8,401 bases of DNA from Oscillospiraceae bacterium (GTDB lineage Bacteria > Bacillota_A > Clostridia > Oscillospirales > Acutalibacteraceae), in contig DOWI01000412.1 of assembly GCA_003519645.1 (NCBI GenBank), forward strand, positions 14,449 to 22,849, in the 5' to 3' direction. Below, piece after piece: positions 6,659-8,401 of this stretch (within the stretch, counting starts at the first letter, position 1; each line of letters opens with the position of its first letter). The translations under genes were made by a program, and so were the position numbers. The notes under the pieces were generated by a model. The model did no database searches and was not told the DNA's origin. It was given only the letters and a program-made list of their open reading frames with translations.

Positions 6659-8401
6659 GTGCGTCGGAAAAGCGTTTGTATATGTATCCTCATATTTTCA
6701 GTACTATTCTGCCTTCCTGCGGCGGCTGCGCCATATCGTTCTTATACCTATGATTCATACGGCAATGCGGTGACTATTCCGGACGTATACGAGCCGGCAC
6801 TGATTCTGAATGGGCAGGACATGGGTGTGCAAACCATGGGCACGCCAACCGACTTGTTTGTCTCCCAATCCGGGGATATATATATTTTGGATTCCGGCCC
6901 CGGGCGAATACTGGTTTTAGACGGGAATTACAAAGCAAAATCGATTATTGATCACTTTACCCTCAACGGAGAGGATTCTCCGATTACGGACGCATCCGGT
7001 CTCTTTGTGGACAATCAGAACCGGATATTTGTCGCCGACACAGGGAATCGTCGTGTTATCCGCACCGGAACGGATGGGGTAATTACCGCAGTGATCGACA
7101 AGCCCGAATCCGCCTATTTTAACGAGAGCGTGGAGTTCCTGCCGGAGAAGCTTGTCATCGACCGTGCAGGGAATTTATACGTCAAATGCCGTAATATCTA
7201 CCAAGGTGCTGTTCTCTTTGATAAAGAGCTTGGCTTTGAGGGTTTTTTCGGCAGTGAAAAGGTGGTTACCACCGCAAAAGCACTGAGTGATTTTTTCTGG
7301 AAGCAATTTATGACGGAGGAGCAAAAGGATGCCATGGCAGACTATGTTCCAACTGAAATAACAAATTTTGATATTGCTGATGACGGGTTTATATTTTCAA
7401 TTTCTCCGGGACAGAACATACCATGGCAAAACATGAAAACCGAGATGGATGGTATCCGCCGTTTAAATCCCAAAGCCACCGACACCACGGTGAATAAAAT
7501 GTCGAAGTCGGCTTACCAATCAATGGCACAGGATGCCAGACGGCTTAACTTTATTGACCTTACATATGACGAAAATGGATTCCTAAACATAATTGACGAT
7601 CAAAAAGGTCGGATTTACCATTTTGATCGTAATTTGCAGCTGATTGCGGCGTTTGGCTCGCTGGGTGATTACGACGGAACATTTTTGGGGCCGGTTGCAA
7701 TTGATATGTGCGGTGAGGATTTGCTGGTGCTGGACAGCAAAAAGGCAACCGTGACGGTGTTCAGGCTTACTGATATGGGTCGCGCTGTGCATCAAGCGGT
7801 GGGCTTTTACAATCAAGGGAATTACGAGGAAGCAATCGAGCCGTGGCAGCGTGTTTTGGAGCATAACCCCAATTATGAGCTTGCCTATATCGGTATAGGC
7901 AGTGCGTTATACAATCGGCAGGAACACCAATCGGCTATGGAGTATTTCCTTAAAGGTCGTGACAGTGAACGCTACAGCGATGCCTACAAGGAATACCGCA
8001 TCATATCTATGCGAAGCAATTTTGTATATATTTTTGCAGGGCTGATTGCTGTGTTTGCCGCAATGATGCTGGTGCGGTACATTTTGCGTAAGCGCCGAAG
8101 GGGGATTGTGTTAACATCCGGCCTTCAATCCAGGGACATAAGCAGGTATAAGTTGGCATTTTACACCGTATTACATCCGGGTGGTGGCTTTGACGAGCTG
8201 CATTACAGGCGCAAGAATTCCCTGAGAATGTCGATTCTTTATTTTGCTGCTCTGGTGCTGATGGGTGCTTTTGAGCAACAGTTTATAGGACCGCAAATCA
8301 ATATGCGGGATCCGAATTCTGTTAATCTGACAGGCGTGTTTTTTTCACGGTTGATTATTCTCTTTTTATTTGTGCTTTCCAACTGGGCGTTGAGTGCACT
8401 G
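6659..8401 (+). CDS. NHL-propeller/TPR membrane protein with Yip1-like domain (3' end outside window)
   Basis: An open frame of 581 codons runs from GTG 6659 to the right edge. Residues 1-24 are a signal peptide (RRK, hydrophobic core, PAAAA). NHL-like propeller strands follow: about 61-92 (DLFVSQSGDIYILDSG), 111-140 (GLFVDNQNRIFVADTGNRR), 160-198 (LVIDRAGNLYVK), and later blocks with ITNFDIADDGFIFSI and LNIIDDQKGRIYHFD. Residues about 375-447 are TPR-like helices (FYNQGNYEEAIEPWQRVLE, AYIGIGSALY). A transmembrane helix at about 454-476 is followed by basic RKRRR, placing propeller and TPR outside the cell. From about 494 the sequence resembles a Yip1-type membrane domain (LHPGGGFDEL, SNWALSAL) and is cut by the edge. 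I recall similar proteins beside sugar importers in Bacillota, with no established function. It lies 11 bases after the permease gene, so it is probably an accessory, scaffold or sensor of the importer; that is inference. Confidence 0.88.
   Translation, partial: MRRKSVCICILIFSVLFCLPAAAAPYRSYTYDSYGNAVTIPDVYEPALILNGQDMGVQTMGTPTDLFVSQSGDIYILDSGPGRILVLDGNYKAKSIIDHFTLNGEDSPITDASGLFVDNQNRIFVADTGNRRVIRTGTDGVITAVIDKPESAYFNESVEFLPEKLVIDRAGNLYVKCRNIYQGAVLFDKELGFEGFFGSEKVVTTAKALSDFFWKQFMTEEQKDAMADYVPTEITNFDIADDGFIFSISPGQNIPWQNMKTEMDGIRRLNPKATDTTVNKMSKSAYQSMAQDARRLNFIDLTYDENGFLNIIDDQKGRIYHFDRNLQLIAAFGSLGDYDGTFLGPVAIDMCGEDLLVLDSKKATVTVFRLTDMGRAVHQAVGFYNQGNYEEAIEPWQRVLEHNPNYELAYIGIGSALYNRQEHQSAMEYFLKGRDSERYSDAYKEYRIISMRSNFVYIFAGLIAVFAAMMLVRYILRKRRRGIVLTSGLQSRDISRYKLAFYTVLHPGGGFDELHYRRKNSLRMSILYFAALVLMGAFEQQFIGPQINMRDPNSVNLTGVFFSRLIILFLFVLSNWALSAL

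Noticed and set aside
6657..6770. Alternative GTG at 6657 in a different frame
   Set aside because: That frame reaches a stop within about 40 codons and gives no signal peptide, unlike GTG 6659.

Overview
This window looks like a carbohydrate-use operon from a Gram-positive Bacillota bacterium, either Paenibacillus-like or an anaerobic clostridial relative. The grounds are strong GGAGG-type ribosome sites, moderate base composition by eye, a very large multi-domain solute-binding protein, and a beta-propeller/TPR/Yip1 membrane protein of a kind I associate with that phylum. The species cannot be read from the sequence. All six genes lie on the + strand. Gaps are 60 bases or less and one junction is an ATGA overlap, so they are probably co-transcribed. 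No promoter or terminator is visible, and both ends of the operon lie outside the window.

Layout. Positions 2-733 hold the C-terminal part of a GH2 beta-galactosidase-type glycosidase (domain 5, 'Bgal small chain'), cut by the left edge. Positions 745-1905 encode a Gfo/Idh/MocA-family NAD(P)-dependent oxidoreductase with a four-cysteine motif. After a 60-base gap containing a perfect hairpin, 1966-4821 encode a 951-residue secreted solute-binding protein with two carbohydrate-binding-like beta-sandwich regions, a helical stalk and a family-1-type sugar-binding domain. Positions 4818-5747 and 5781-6647 encode the two matching CUT1-type permeases. From 6659 to the right edge runs an uninterrupted frame (581 codons, no stop) encoding a membrane protein: signal peptide, NHL-like propeller, TPR-like helices, one transmembrane helix and a truncated Yip1-like membrane domain.

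How they fit together. The binding protein captures a glycoside or oligosaccharide outside the cell and the permease pair imports it. The ATPase is absent here and is presumably a shared MsmX-type subunit encoded elsewhere. The GH2 enzyme and the oxidoreductase would process the sugar in the cytoplasm. The last gene is the least understood part: a membrane protein with a predicted extracellular propeller and TPR, encoded directly behind the transporter, so an accessory or sensor of the importer is a reasonable hypothesis. It is the best candidate for an undescribed component.
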